A DNA stretch of 64,000 nt from positions 2,501 through 66,500 of the forward strand of contig NC_084807.1 of the NCBI RefSeq assembly GCF_963583255.1, written 5' to 3'. Below are positions 23,170 to 34,197 of the stretch, in pieces. Under the pieces are notes generated by a model. The model was not told where the DNA came from. It worked only from the letters and a program-made list of their open reading frames with translations, and did no database searches. Position numbers and translations under genes: made by a program. Source of the DNA: Pyrus communis. Its lineage: Eukaryota; Streptophyta; Magnoliopsida; Rosales; Rosaceae. The stretch's first letter is position 1, and each line of letters begins with the position of its first letter.

Positions 23170-26100
23170 TTAAAGATTTTCCATGGGAGTGAACTGAAAA
23201 GTTTTGGGTTTCACGACCCAATACCCAATAAAGACAGAAGCACACAACGAGATTACTGATAAGAGAAGGGCAAAAACACTGGCAGCATTAACCGAGCTAC
23301 TTGGTCTTGCTGTGGTCAGCAGAGAACTTCTTGAAGAGATATCTAAGGGAACCCAGTCACAGCTAATAGAATAGTGTCCAGAGCCACGCCACGGTTTTTT
23401 ATCAACTGGATACCAGAATGCAACTGACATCTTACTTGATCCTCCAATTGTGAATTGAACGTCCTGCAAGAGCGAACACAAAAAAAACTTGTTTAACAGA
23501 GACCTATTACACTTTGAAATTGCCTATGGAATCTATAAATATAAATATGTATATAGATATAGACCAATAATAACATTATTTCAACTATGTAATATTTCTA
23601 GTCTCAAGTTACATAAGATGGATGTGCAAACAAATTTCAAATTGAAGTTTTAAAGGAGGATCAACAGTATTGTCAGTAATCAATCGAAAAAGACCTTTTG
23701 TACAGTATGTTTTGACAGCATGTAAATATTCTAAGAGATAGTTATAGCTTAAATTGCCAAATAAAGTTTGTAAGTAAAATAACAAAGGAGAACAAAAAAA
23801 CAAAGCAAAGGAAAGGATCATTACATGATTGCAACAATCTTGTCCTAGGGATATAAACGAATTTTCCACTAGTAAGAATGCTAAGTAGTGTTTGTCCATA
23901 ATCCTCTTTGTTCAACAATGAGCAACTTTCATAACACATGCTACAAGGTGTACCAAAATTTAATAGGGAAAAGAACTAAATTCCAGGTCGCTAGAAATTT
24001 AAAAGCATCAAGTGAACCTGTTGGAGACGATCCATAGTTCTCAGAGGCCTTGAGAATTCAAAATAAAATGTGCCCTTTTGAGCATCTGATGAATACGGGC
24101 TATCTTCCTCCACAAAACCTGTAACAGTAAACAAAAAAAAAAGTAACATTGAGGGGAAAAAACATATCTTTGGGTTTAAGGAGGGTTGAGTAGGTAATTC
24201 AAGCTCATGTCACATTCATGGACCTTTCCAGCGGTGGACCATTAACACAAAGTTATACATTTCTCTTCTCAAAGTGCAACATATACAGTTACATCCATCA
24301 TTATATAATATTTAGATGATATACCAATTTACCTGAGTGAACATTCAAGCTACTGTGCCACCAAGCACCTTTCCAATCATTTTGTGCACTAGAATCATTT
24401 GCTGAAAATGGGAAAAGATAAATTAAATGATTTGATCACTGAAACTTAAGCAGCTTTCTGCACGTGGGGGGAAGAGGGGTTCAGAAGATAATAGTTAACT
24501 GTTGCTGGGTAGGCCAGAGATACTCAAGATAATGAATGAGATCACTTTTTAAAATAAACCAAACTTGCGAGATTATCATCTTTGACATTGAAATATCATT
24601 TCAAAAACTTAATGCGCCTTAATGACTTCCTAACTCTTGTAGCAACTTTCCCTAGTCCCTTTTTTCTATCATTATGTAGGTTCTCATGCCCATTAAGAAA
24701 AATAGATTAAAGTAGTAGTCGGATAAATAACTCCCAAAAATACCTGAAGAACCAATTCCATCTAGGTATCTACAATGCGGATTCCATGCATAAAGATCAA
24801 CCAAATGACCAAACCTGTTGAAACAAAGATAAATAGAAATACAATAAAATGGAGTTTAGAAATGATAAAACAGAATCCATTTTCCCAAACAAGTGGATCA
24901 TTGCAATAAATTCAAGAGAATGAGTTGTACTAGAACGCACCTGTCACCGCCATTTCCATTGCTGTTGTCTATAGGGTTTCCACCATAGAGCCGTCCAGGA
25001 ATAGCATTTCCAATTGAGAAGTGCATAATGTCAACTTCATGACCTTTGCAGGTCTTGTTTGTGCAAGAGTCAACTCCTTCCTTGCAGCCACCCATCTAAC
25101 AACACAAAAATCCATTTGGCTTGAATTCCCGACCGAGTAGAAAGGGATGGCCAGTATTGTATAAGTTGATAGAAAAATAGAAGTATATCCATATTCCATT
25201 GTTGGTTCAACAGGCCAGTGGAGTAACTTACGCTATGATAAGTTGCATCTCTGCCAATTTGAAACATGAGGGCAACAGATGGGCATTTATTGTTGTCCCT
25301 AAATCAAAGAAAAACAAATCTCAAAAAGTGTCTTGCTAAGAAAAAAAGGCATGAAATAATTAACTGGTAATGCAATCCAAGAAAGCATGCACTTAGACAT
25401 AATCAATTCAACCAACACGTCGTCAAAAGTAGAAACTTACCAGACAATGACGACTAACATAATCTTCAAAGAATATATGAGGGTAAAAACAACAGTAATT
25501 GTAAAACAAAACAAAAAATGTAGAAGAAATCGCAACTCTTGCCACCAATACTGAATAATAAAAAGGTTTAAACATCCAATTTTAAAATGAAAATTGGATT
25601 CAGTAAGTTTTATTAAATAAAAAAATTATAACCAAATCAAAGTTCAAATAAAACTGAAACTTAGTAAAACTAAGTCTGGATAACTACGCAACCTTTTGGG
25701 GTGATTCCAAATTGGTCCTAACCTTTTAAAACATTCCAAATAACTACCTAAAGTTTTGAAAAATGGACATCTGTTAGGTTCACTACCGTTGAGCGATGAC
25801 GTGGTCAAATATGAAGCGTGTTTGAACTCTCAACTCATCTATGGTGCTTTGAATCTCCAAATAAACGCAATTTAGCTAAACAAATTTAAGGTTAAACTTG
25901 GCTAAAAGGGATCGATTTGGGGATTATAGCACTAAAGATGGCGATTGGTGAGAACCTACTTTAGTATATGTCCACCTCAACATTGAATTCTAGCAACGTC
26001 ATAGCTTAATGTTAGTAAGTTCTTGACTTAACATCGGTGACCTAATATATGTATAACTTTCAAAATGTTAAAATGTTAAAATGATAAGTAGTTATTTGGA

Positions 26101-27811
26101 ATGTTTTAAAATTTTGACACTACTTTGGAATCGCCCTAAAAGTTTGGGTAGTTATTCGTACTTAACCCTAAAATTTGACCACAAAGATATGAAATATTCA
26201 TCCAGTAGATAAAACTTACCCCTTAGAGTAAGTGTACGTTAGGATTTTTGGCTAGTCAAATATGTCCTAGTCGGTTTGGGTTTGTTTTAGGAAAATTACA
26301 GGTATACCGACTCTTGTCCTAGAGGGATTAGGAAAGTTCAGTTTTCCTTATTCAATTTAGGTTTGGATTTCTAGAAGTCTATTTGGATTTGGATAAGTGT
26401 AATTTCCTAATCCACTTAGAAATAGGAATTCAATCAGCCTTGGGAGATGTAAGCTGACCCTATGCCTATAAATAGGGTGAGGCAAGGCTTAATTTTGAGA
26501 GAGAGAAAATAGCCAGAGACAGCCGAGAGTTTTGAGATTAGTTCTAGGGTTTGCAAAAGTTTTGTAATCTCTATTATTAATCAAAGGAGCGGTGATTTCT
26601 CTAGGTAGAGAAATCACAACTGGAGGTAGGCAAAAGTTCTGCCGAACCAATATAATTCTTGTGTGTTTCTAGTTTAGTCTATTGACGTTGGTTACATTAG
26701 AGAACAAGGTCTAGTGGGCGTGTTTTTCAACAGCGTAGTCCCCAACAATTTAGTAAAAATAAGTCTGGATAACTACGCAACCTTTTGGGGTGATTCCAAA
26801 TTGGTCCTAACCTTTTAAAACATTCCAAATAACTACCTAAAGTTTTGAAAATGGACATCCGTTAGGTTCACTACCATAACCGTTAAGCGATGACGTGGTC
26901 AAATATGAAGCGTGTTTGAACTCTCAAGTCATCTATGGTGCTTTGAATCTCCAAATAAACGCAATTTAGCTAAGCAAATTTACAGTTTAACTTGGCTAAA
27001 AGGGGTCGATTTGGGGATTATAGCACTAAAGATGACAACTGGTGAAAACCTACCTTAGTATATGTCCACCTCAACATGGAATTCTAGTAAAGTCATAGCT
27101 TAATGTTAGTAAGTTCTTGACTTAACATCGGTGACCTAACATATGTATAACTTTCAAAATGTTAAAATGTTGAGTAGTTATTTGGAATGTTTTAAAAATT
27201 TGACACTACTTTGGAATCGCCCTAAAAGTTTGGGTAGTTATTCGTACTTAACCCTAAAATTTGACCACAAGGATATGAAATATTCATACATTAGATAAAA
27301 CTTACCCCTTAGAGTAAGCGTAGTCCCCATCAACTTGAACCATGAAGAAGGCATCACGGCCATCATGCAAAGCCTGCAATAAACCCATTTCTAATTGTGC
27401 ATCAAAATATAAGAAAAACAAAACTCAAATACATCATACATAGACACACAAAAACAAAATCAACCAAGATTATTTAGGATTGTTTTAAGATTTTTAAAAT
27501 CACAGTAACAATACGAGTACCTTAACAGTCATCTTTCCACCTTTGTACTCGTTTTCAGCATCTGGGTCAAGAGCAGGGAGGAGGGAGAACTCGAACCCAT
27601 CGATATCCTTCCAGTCGTCGGCATGACCATCCAGAGTGATAAGGCCCGGTCCGAACTCGGCCTGGACCCGGATCTCAGATTCCGACTCGCAGCTCCATTC
27701 CCCCGACTCGGTGTGAGAATTGGCCTGTCGTATCAGCAACACGCAGTATGCTAGTACCACCACCACTAATCGAAGCACTGCACACAATAATTTGATGGAT
27801 ATGCATCCCAT
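23170..27811 (-). CDS. EB_dh (cytochrome c-552/DMSO-reductase-like haem-binding) membrane protein
   Basis: Eight exons on the minus strand: 27811-27521, 27373-27306, 25298-25232, 25095-24941, 24814-24744, 24401-24333, 24118-24018 and 23463-23170. All introns are GT-AG and phases agree, giving 371 residues. Residues 1-31 are a hydrophobic signal/anchor (LLCAVLRLVVVVLAYCVLLI). The middle has the plant ethylbenzene-dehydrogenase-related haem-binding fold: HADDWKDIDGFEF, ALHDGRDAFFMVQVDGDY, CPSVALMFQIGRDATYH, GHEVDIMHFSIGNAIPGRLY and WNPHCRYLDG. Near residues 335-357 a second hydrophobic segment (VFALLLSVISLCASVFIGYW) is followed by a short tail. This implies a secreted or endomembrane redox-type protein with the haem domain between two membrane segments; the biological role is not established here. 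Intron 2 is enlarged by a tandem duplication and a solo LTR. Confidence 0.85.
25657..27330. repeat. Tandem duplication in intron 2 of the EB_dh gene
   Basis: Unit 1, ~25657-26236 plus 26733-26745, and unit 2, ~26746-27330, are close copies (TAAGTCTGGATAACTACGCA, TTGGTAGTTATTCG-type). The duplicated unit includes the 3' end of exon 2 and its donor: CTTACCCCTTAGAGTAAG occurs at 27301 (real) and ~26216 (copy). The copy was later split by an LTR insertion. Confidence 0.85.
26237..26732 (+). mobile_element. Solo LTR, ~496 bp, probably copia type
   Basis: Runs from CGTTAGGATTTTTGGC (probably TG mutated to CG) to TTTTTCAACA. It is flanked by 5-bp repeats GTGTA (26232-26236) and GCGTA (26733-26737), differing at one base. 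A TATA box CCTATAAATAGGG lies at ~26463-26475, giving the plus orientation. It sits inside the duplicated exon-2 edge. Confidence 0.75.
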
Positions 27812-28347
27812 GAAAACTTATTGGTTCTCGCTCCTGACTTTTCTATACTGTTTTTCTTTCAAATAAAAATTAAAAAAATTAAACTGGTTTCACAAAAAAT
27901 ATAACCTCAAATCTTCTGTACCTAGGGTCCCCGTACCAAAAATTTTACACCAATAATATTTGGACACATGTACATTATTGGTTTCCTTAACCCTTGATTC
28001 CACAGTAGAGAAATTTAAGAATGCATAGAAAAACAGACTATTGTAAAACAATGATAAATTAGGGTTTAGGGTATGTATTAGTTCCAAACAATAAATTGAA
28101 ACTTGACCTTCTATGTTCTTATAAGAAACAATGAGGACTCCAATATCTGAGCTACTTTGAAGTTTCAAAACTCCAAGGGTTAAAAGTCAGGGGCAGTTGG
28201 ATCCTAATACAAAAGTTTAAGATGCCATTAAATATCGATCTTAGTCCAACTCCCTTTAAATTTTTTAGCTATGTAAGATTCATTATCTACTAGTGCCTAT
28301 ATCGGTGCCCCCTTGAGGTAAATAATGGAAACAAGTCCAAACTCTAA

Positions 28348-28937
28348 GAGCTTGTTTGGTATCCTACTTGAGTTCAACTTTTTTAACTGAAAAACACTTT
28401 TTGAGTTTTAAGCGTTGAATTCTTGTTTGGTAGGACTCTTTTTAAAAATTGAATTCAAAACTAACTTAAAAATATAGGCTATTTCTTAAAAACACTAAAA
28501 GTGAGTTTTTAGAGTTTTTTCTACTTTCTCCTCAACATCTTTTTTTTGCTCTCTCTCTCTTAACCTTTTCTTTTTCCTCTCCTAACCCTCTCTTTCTTCT
28601 CTCCTAACCCTCTCTTTCCTCTCTCCCCATGTCACTCTGTCTTCTCTCTCTCTCTCTCCTCAACCTTTGTCTCATCACCCTTTCTTTCTTCTCACTCCTC
28701 ACTTTCTCACCGTAATTTTTTGCTCTCTCCCTCACCTCCTCGCCCTTTCCCTGTCTTTCTCTCCTCCAATTTTTGCTCAAGGTAGTTTGAATTCAAACTA
28801 TAAAATCTATTTTTAAAAACTCAACCAAACAGATTTTTGAAATTTTGAGATTTAAAAGAAAACTGTTTTTAGCAATGTTATTTGAAAATTATTTTTAGGA
28901 ACAATCAAAGTTTTTGGGTAGGATACCAAACAAGCCC
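28348..28937. mobile_element. Tourist-like MITE (Harbinger type), 590 bp
   Basis: Ends are GAGCTTGTTTGGTATCC and GGATACCAAACAAGCCC, an inverted pair. The target duplication is TAA at 28345-28347 and 28938-28940. The parental POLD4 intron at 11201-11203 lacks it (ACTCTCAAGTTT, TCA instead of TAA). A CT-rich internal tract lies at 28540-28770. Confidence 0.85.
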
Positions 28938-28986
28938 TAAAGTTTTACACATTCTTTACTCTATTTTGGATGTTTAAATACCTTAA

Positions 28987-29350
28987 CACTATGTTTGGGT
29001 GAAGAAATTTAAGATTATTACAGAATTTAAAAATGAAAAAAAAATTGAAATGACGAGATTTTATTTTCTAGAATTTGTAAATTTTCTTGTTTGGTTAACC
29101 TAAAAGAACAATAGAATTGAATACAGAATTTGTTATTTTTAAACTCTCAATCATAGAAGTTGAGAAATGACACCTATTTACATGGAATTTGAACTTGGGA
29201 TTTGGAGGTCACAAATTCCAAGTTTTTTTCCATGCGGAAATTCTAAATTTCTATGTTTATGAATCCAAACAAGAGAATTGGTGCCTGTCAATTTATAAAT
29301 TCTGACTTTTACCAAAATTCCATGTTTATTTCCCTCATCCAAACATAGTG
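28987..29350. mobile_element. Tourist-like MITE, 364 bp
   Basis: Ends are CACTATGTTTGGGTGA and TCATCCAAACATAGTG, an inverted pair. TAA is at 28984-28986 and 29351-29353. The empty site is seen in the POLD4 intron at 11247-11249 (CCTTAAATCTACC). Confidence 0.88.
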
Positions 29351-30179
29351 TAAATCTACCCAATATCTAGGGGAAAAAAAAAAAAAAGGTTACGCCCATA
29401 TTTGGTGCCTAGAAATAAATACAGTTGAAAGAAGTAATAGAACCTAATCATTAAGGAAAGTTATCCCTTCCAATCACCACTTCATCTAATTTTCTTCAAA
29501 TCCATTTACAACTTCAACATGAACAACCACAACAACAGTTGATGCGAGTTTGCATCTGAGGACAGAAAGTACTGGAATTTCATGCAACTACAAAGATCTC
29601 GTTAAAATGGAAATTAGGGGTTTCAATACTAACTTAAACACGGAATAACATGTAAATCAAACCAACGAATGTATACTTTTTGGATCTATAAATTTTAATG
29701 ATAATCCAAGTCCACTAAAATTTTTTTATTGCAAAAATGGTTGGGACGCCCAACAACGGAAGATTAGAAGGAATTTGGCAACGGAGTGGATACAATACAT
29801 GAACAAGGAAATGGGTAGTGAAAACCATAACAAATATTCACACAACAAGAATATAATCTATGAAAAAATTGAAAGCAAGAGGATAGACGGACCTTTGAGG
29901 TCCAGAGAGCCGTGTGAAATTACACCTGAGCCGAAAAAGGCCGCAGTAGCTTTTGGGTGAGCGGCCGAATGGGATTTTTTCTTCTTAGAGGTACCACCAA
30001 TGCTAGTGCTTTTCCTTTGCCTGTAAAAACTCTTCATATTCTCTACTTTTGGATTTGATTTTGATGCCATCCCAAACCACTAATCGAAGCACTGCACACA
30101 ATTTGACGGATATGTATCCCGTGAAAACTCATTGGTTCTAGCTGTTGACTTTTCTATACTTTCTCTCAACTTTCATTTC

Positions 30180-30480
30180 TTGATTAAAAATTCATGGTTA
30201 TTGGTCATTTAAATAATTCAAACGTGTAGCTATAGTCATTTTCGTCAACTTCATTAAAATTTTTGTCAAATGAGTTACGTGTCATGCACATAAGGCTGAA
30301 TCAATAGGCAAATATGAGAAACTAAATGAAAAAGTTGTAGAAATTGTTCCTCAACTTTAATCAAATTGGAGAAATAGTCCCTCAACTTTAACCCGATTGT
30401 AGCAATGATTCTTTTAACATTATTCATTTTGACTGAAATTCTGACGAAGTTAACGAAAATAACCATAGTTCTGCGTTTTG
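30180..30480. repeat. Foldback-type repeat fragment (CTCAACTTTAA family)
   Basis: Shares phrases with 47230-47730 and 48960-49400 (GTAGAAATTGTTCCTCAACT, TTCTGACGAAGTTAACGAAAAT). No complete ends were identified. Confidence 0.5.
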
Positions 30481-30849
30481 AGCTATAATTTCCTCTCTCA
30501 TCATAATGTCTTTATCTTCACACCCAATTTTCTAAGTACAAATTTATCCATTTGTAAAAGGATAATGCTATGAAGACTAAATTTTTAAACTAAATTTGTA
30601 AACCAATTGATATGTCACTAATAAGAAATAAGCACGTTAATCAACACTTTAATAATCCAATCATCAACCACCACATCTTTTGATTTACAAATTTGGTTTA
30701 AAAGTTGTGGTATCATCCCTGGTGGAATCTCTGATCGTAAGAATCGATCTTATTCACTAAAAGCGAATGAATTCATGGGACCAACTAGAAAAGGAGGAGG
30801 CAAGAGCATTCTCCCCAACCGAAAGAGGGAAGGGATGTGCGGTGAACAT

Positions 30850-31375
30850 CCTAAATGAGTATTAGGTTGGAGCAACGCTACACTAGCCAATGAAATTGAT
30901 GAGTTGAATAAAGGCTCAACCAACTCTTGTGTAGAGATGCAATTAGGGAGATGCGTCCTGGATAGACCTTTTGGTATCGAAAAATCTCTTGAGCAATAAG
31001 AATATTCTCACATATATGCCTACCTAATGGAGGCTGATTAACTTCTTCATCAAAGGCCTTAGACGATTCACCACTGGCTTGGTATATATTTGTTAAAAGG
31101 TGCAACTAATGGGTCTAAATTGCACTATTGTAAGATGATTCTTTGGGCACTAGGGTAATTGAGGTACAACCAAGGCCAGTTCTTCAAATTTGTAGAAAGC
31201 TTGACCAGCGATAAAAAGTTTTTGGGGCCGAAGCCAAAAAGAGGTTGACCTGCTTCATTCGCCAAGCAAATGATCTTAGCTTCATGAGAACAACATGCGA
31301 TCATAGTATAATTCTTCAATAGGAGATTCATAAGCGAATCGCTTTCGTTTCCTCTCGGACTGCCCATTCATGAAG
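30850..31375 (-). mobile_element. LINE reverse-transcriptase remnant
   Basis: On the minus strand 31105-30878 encodes NQPPLGRHICENILIAQEIF, close to the L1-type NQxAFVxGRxIxDNILLAxE block of plant LINEs. The neighbouring frame at 31125-31367 is uncertain. Fragmentary and rearranged. Confidence 0.5.
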
Positions 31376-31379
31376 TAAG

Positions 31380-32150
31380 GTGCATGAGTTCTTTGCACAT
31401 CATGAGTAAGAGAGGAATTGATGCTACATCTACTTTAGAGCCCATAAGAGATCCAGGGCTGGTGGCATCCCCTCAGAAGAGCCTATACGACCCCCAATTT
31501 AATATACTCTATATATTGATCTTATCTTAAGTGGATCAATCCCTATTCTGTTTCTCTTAGAAGTTGGTTAGCTAATTCTCATTTTGTTCTAGGATTCTTC
31601 CTGTCCATAGGTAATTTATGGCACCTGGTAGGGCTTGTGTAGCTATAGCACAATTTGAAAAAGAAAACTCAATTCAAGCATGGGTTTGATTCGCACTCCA
31701 TGTTTTGAGAAATATTTACTATTTGAAAATAGGAACAAACAGAGTCATTGTCTAAAGAAATGCCAGGAGAAAAGGCAGATGTATAGAACATTTCAACGAA
31801 ATAGTGGCCCAAGCCTAGACCTCTTGTTTGAAATTGGTTGGTCAAGATGCGCCCAAGGTTTAGATTAAGATAAAGAAGTCGCTAAACGCTGCCCGATTCG
31901 TGCGAATGCTTCCTCCAACTAAAGAAAAGATCTTGGCGGAATTGCCGCACATGAAATGTCTTCGTAGTTAGCCAGTCCACTAACCCAAACTCAAATCTTG
32001 GCCGGAATTGGCCCCATTTTTTAGTTTTAATACATAACTCAATTTTGGGCCAACTGTTGGAGTGTTTTGGGGTGGGAATAGAAGTCAAATTTTCTATTGG
32101 TGGCACTATTACTTGTCTACCATCTGATAATTTCTCTAAGGGTGTGCAAT
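31380..32150. other. Unassigned intergenic sequence
   Basis: No recognised gene or complete element. Confidence 0.4.
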
Positions 32151-32740
32151 GTTTGTGTCAAAAGAGCAAAGCTAAGGCCATCTCCAACCAATTTGGCCAG
32201 AGGGTCATAGGGCCAAAATTAACTCGAAATGACACGAAAAACGTCTCCAACCGAGGGTTAGGCCAAAGGGCTTGTGGACCCCACCGGGCCAAAACCACCA
32301 AATCAGCCCAGCGGGCTGGCCATCTCCAGCCAGCCCGATGCAACCATTCTGAACTGTTTCATGAACTCAAGCTCAAACAAGTGGAAAATTCAATCAAAAA
32401 ATCGAGCCAGCCAATCTTAACAAACCATCCAATTGAAATCACAATGTAGTTTACAAAAGGGAAAATTTGAAATAGGTCCAATTTTATAGGCCACCTTTTG
32501 AAATAAGTCCAATTTTTAGTTATTTTGAACCCATATCAAAAAATCCCTTTACAAAATTAGGCCTTTTTTATGACATCACAAATCTAATCTATGCTTCAAT
32601 TTAAATACAAAGAAGATAGATTTCTAAATTTCCAAGAAAAGCACAGAAATTTGGGACATTCAAGAAAAACCCATTAAATTGGAGCATAAATATAGCTTAA
32701 ATTCAAAAAAATACGAACATGCATGAATAATTAAATTTAT
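32150..32740 (-). repeat. Inverted duplicate of the 40880-41340 region
   Basis: Reverse-complement match to 40880-41340 (CTCAAACAAGTGGAAAATTC, TTTAAATTGAAGCATAGATT-type). It carries an 89-bp MITE that the other copy lacks. Confidence 0.8.
32459..32547. mobile_element. Tiny Mutator-like MITE, 89 bp
   Basis: Begins GGGAAAATTTGA and ends TCAAAAAATCCC, flanked by the 9-bp repeat TTTACAAAA (32450-32458, 32548-32556). The inverted copy at 41062-41070 has the site intact (TTTTGTAAA on plus), a clean empty site. Confidence 0.85.
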
Positions 32741-32817
32741 CATCTTTCTTGTTGACCAATACAAATCACTAATGTTATTCATCCGCTTAAATTAGAAAAG
32801 AAAGCAGACTTTATAAG

Positions 32818-33208
32818 GGAAGGGATTCCCATTTTTCTAAAAAAATGAGAATTATTTGCGAGACTCACTCAACATCGAACCTCAACGATCCGAACCATCT
32901 ATTTTGTAAGACTCGATTCATAGATTTTTTTGCAAAAAAATAATTCAATCTGTAACCATTTGCCTATTTAATTATCACGATGAAATTTCAATTTCTTAGA
33001 GAGCAAAGTGTTCATAAATTTCTTTGAACTCAATTAAATGCTTCAAATATTTCTGATTTGGCTAAAATTTTGCAAGGATGATCTATGAGTTACATCTTAA
33101 AAAATAGACAGTTTAGATCGTTAAAGTTTGATGTGGTATAGGCCCCCACAATTAATCTCCATTCCTTTATAAAAAATAAAAAAAAAATAGGGATCCATTC
33201 CCTTAAAA
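32818..33208. mobile_element. GGGATCC-end MITE, copy 1
   Basis: Inverted-repeat element with GGGAAGGGATTCCCATTTTT at the left and TAGGGATCCATTCCC at the right. The inner arms are AACCATCTATTTTGTAAG and ATAGACAGTTTAGATCGTTA. Related copies are at ~38279-38561 and ~60346-60736, and the left end alone at ~55340-55370. Confidence 0.7.
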
Positions 33209-34197
33209 GCTTATATTAGAAAGTGTATAAGTTGAAGAAGTTAGTCTATCATAAAATTAATTGCCAATAAAGGTAATGTCAAACCACTTATAAGCACATG
33301 CAAGATCTCTCATTTCTTTAATGTGAGATTTATTCTTAACATAATTTTGCAGCCCCTTGATAATTTTTTTATTTTTTATTTAAATGAATTTTTTTTTGGT
33401 AACTAGTTTTGGGTTTTTTATAAAAGAAAATGAAAGCTGAAAATTGAAATCCAAATTTTGCACACTCTAAAAGAGTAGTTTTCATTTTTTTTTAACAGAA
33501 ATTAGTTACCAAAAATATTTTCAATTTAAAAAAAATGAAAAAAAAAAAAAAACTTAAAAGGATATGGTTATCAAACGACATCTTTGTATGTCCAAATAGT
33601 GACGAATTTCGGGCTTATATTTCACACGACACATTCTGAGTTTGATTTCTGATTATGATGAATCACACGATGGTGAGAGAGGCTAAAATTTCTCTGCAAG
33701 TCTTCTCAGCCTCTAAAAGGATGGACTAACGTACTGAAGTCACCAGTTAGTCCCCTTTTAAGAAAAAAATATAATAATAAATTCTTCCATCCAAAATTAC
33801 AATGAGTTGATCGTATCCCTTGAGTATCATCATTATTTGTGGTAGGGTTGGGATGACCATTTTTAATGCCAACGGAGATGAGAAGTTGGAGAGTACACGA
33901 CAATAGTTTTCCCCTGAGAAAGCAACTTTGGGTGTACAAGACAAGTTGAACGATGTTTAGAAGCATTTATGTGGCCAAAATTGGCTTGCTTGCACGTTAC
34001 ATCCAAGGGAAGGGCCGGCCCTTTTATCCCCATTCTTCTTTGCATCATTTTTACATTCCCCCTTCAATTGAAACAGAATATGCTTCTGGTTCCGTGTGCT
34101 GAACTTATTGTGCTTCAAACTTCCATCCCATGAAGATTATCTATATCATTAATTTGTTTATAGACATTTAATCTTAATTTCTTTTAAGACATCAACA
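33209..34197. other. Intergenic and 5' flank of the VPS62-like gene
   Basis: AT-rich, with poly-A runs near 33530 and no gene recognised. The short minus-strand frames 33706-34048 overlap one another and look incidental. The VPS62-like promoter lies in the right part. Confidence 0.5.

Larger units (their letters stand above)
27853..30073 (-). pseudogene. Truncated second copy of POLD4 (exon 1 plus intron)
   Basis: Exon 1 is present from 30069 (MASKSNPKVENMKSFYRQRK... ISHGSLDLKG) and the intron matches 10838-11800 as far as ~27963. The exon-2 half seen at 10529-10722 is absent. The intron contains two MITEs missing from the parent. The 90-bp flanks match each other (27763-27852 and 30074-30160), being a copy of the first ~50 coding bases and the upstream sequence of the EB_dh gene. 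Exon 1 remains open but cannot make POLD4. Confidence 0.8.
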
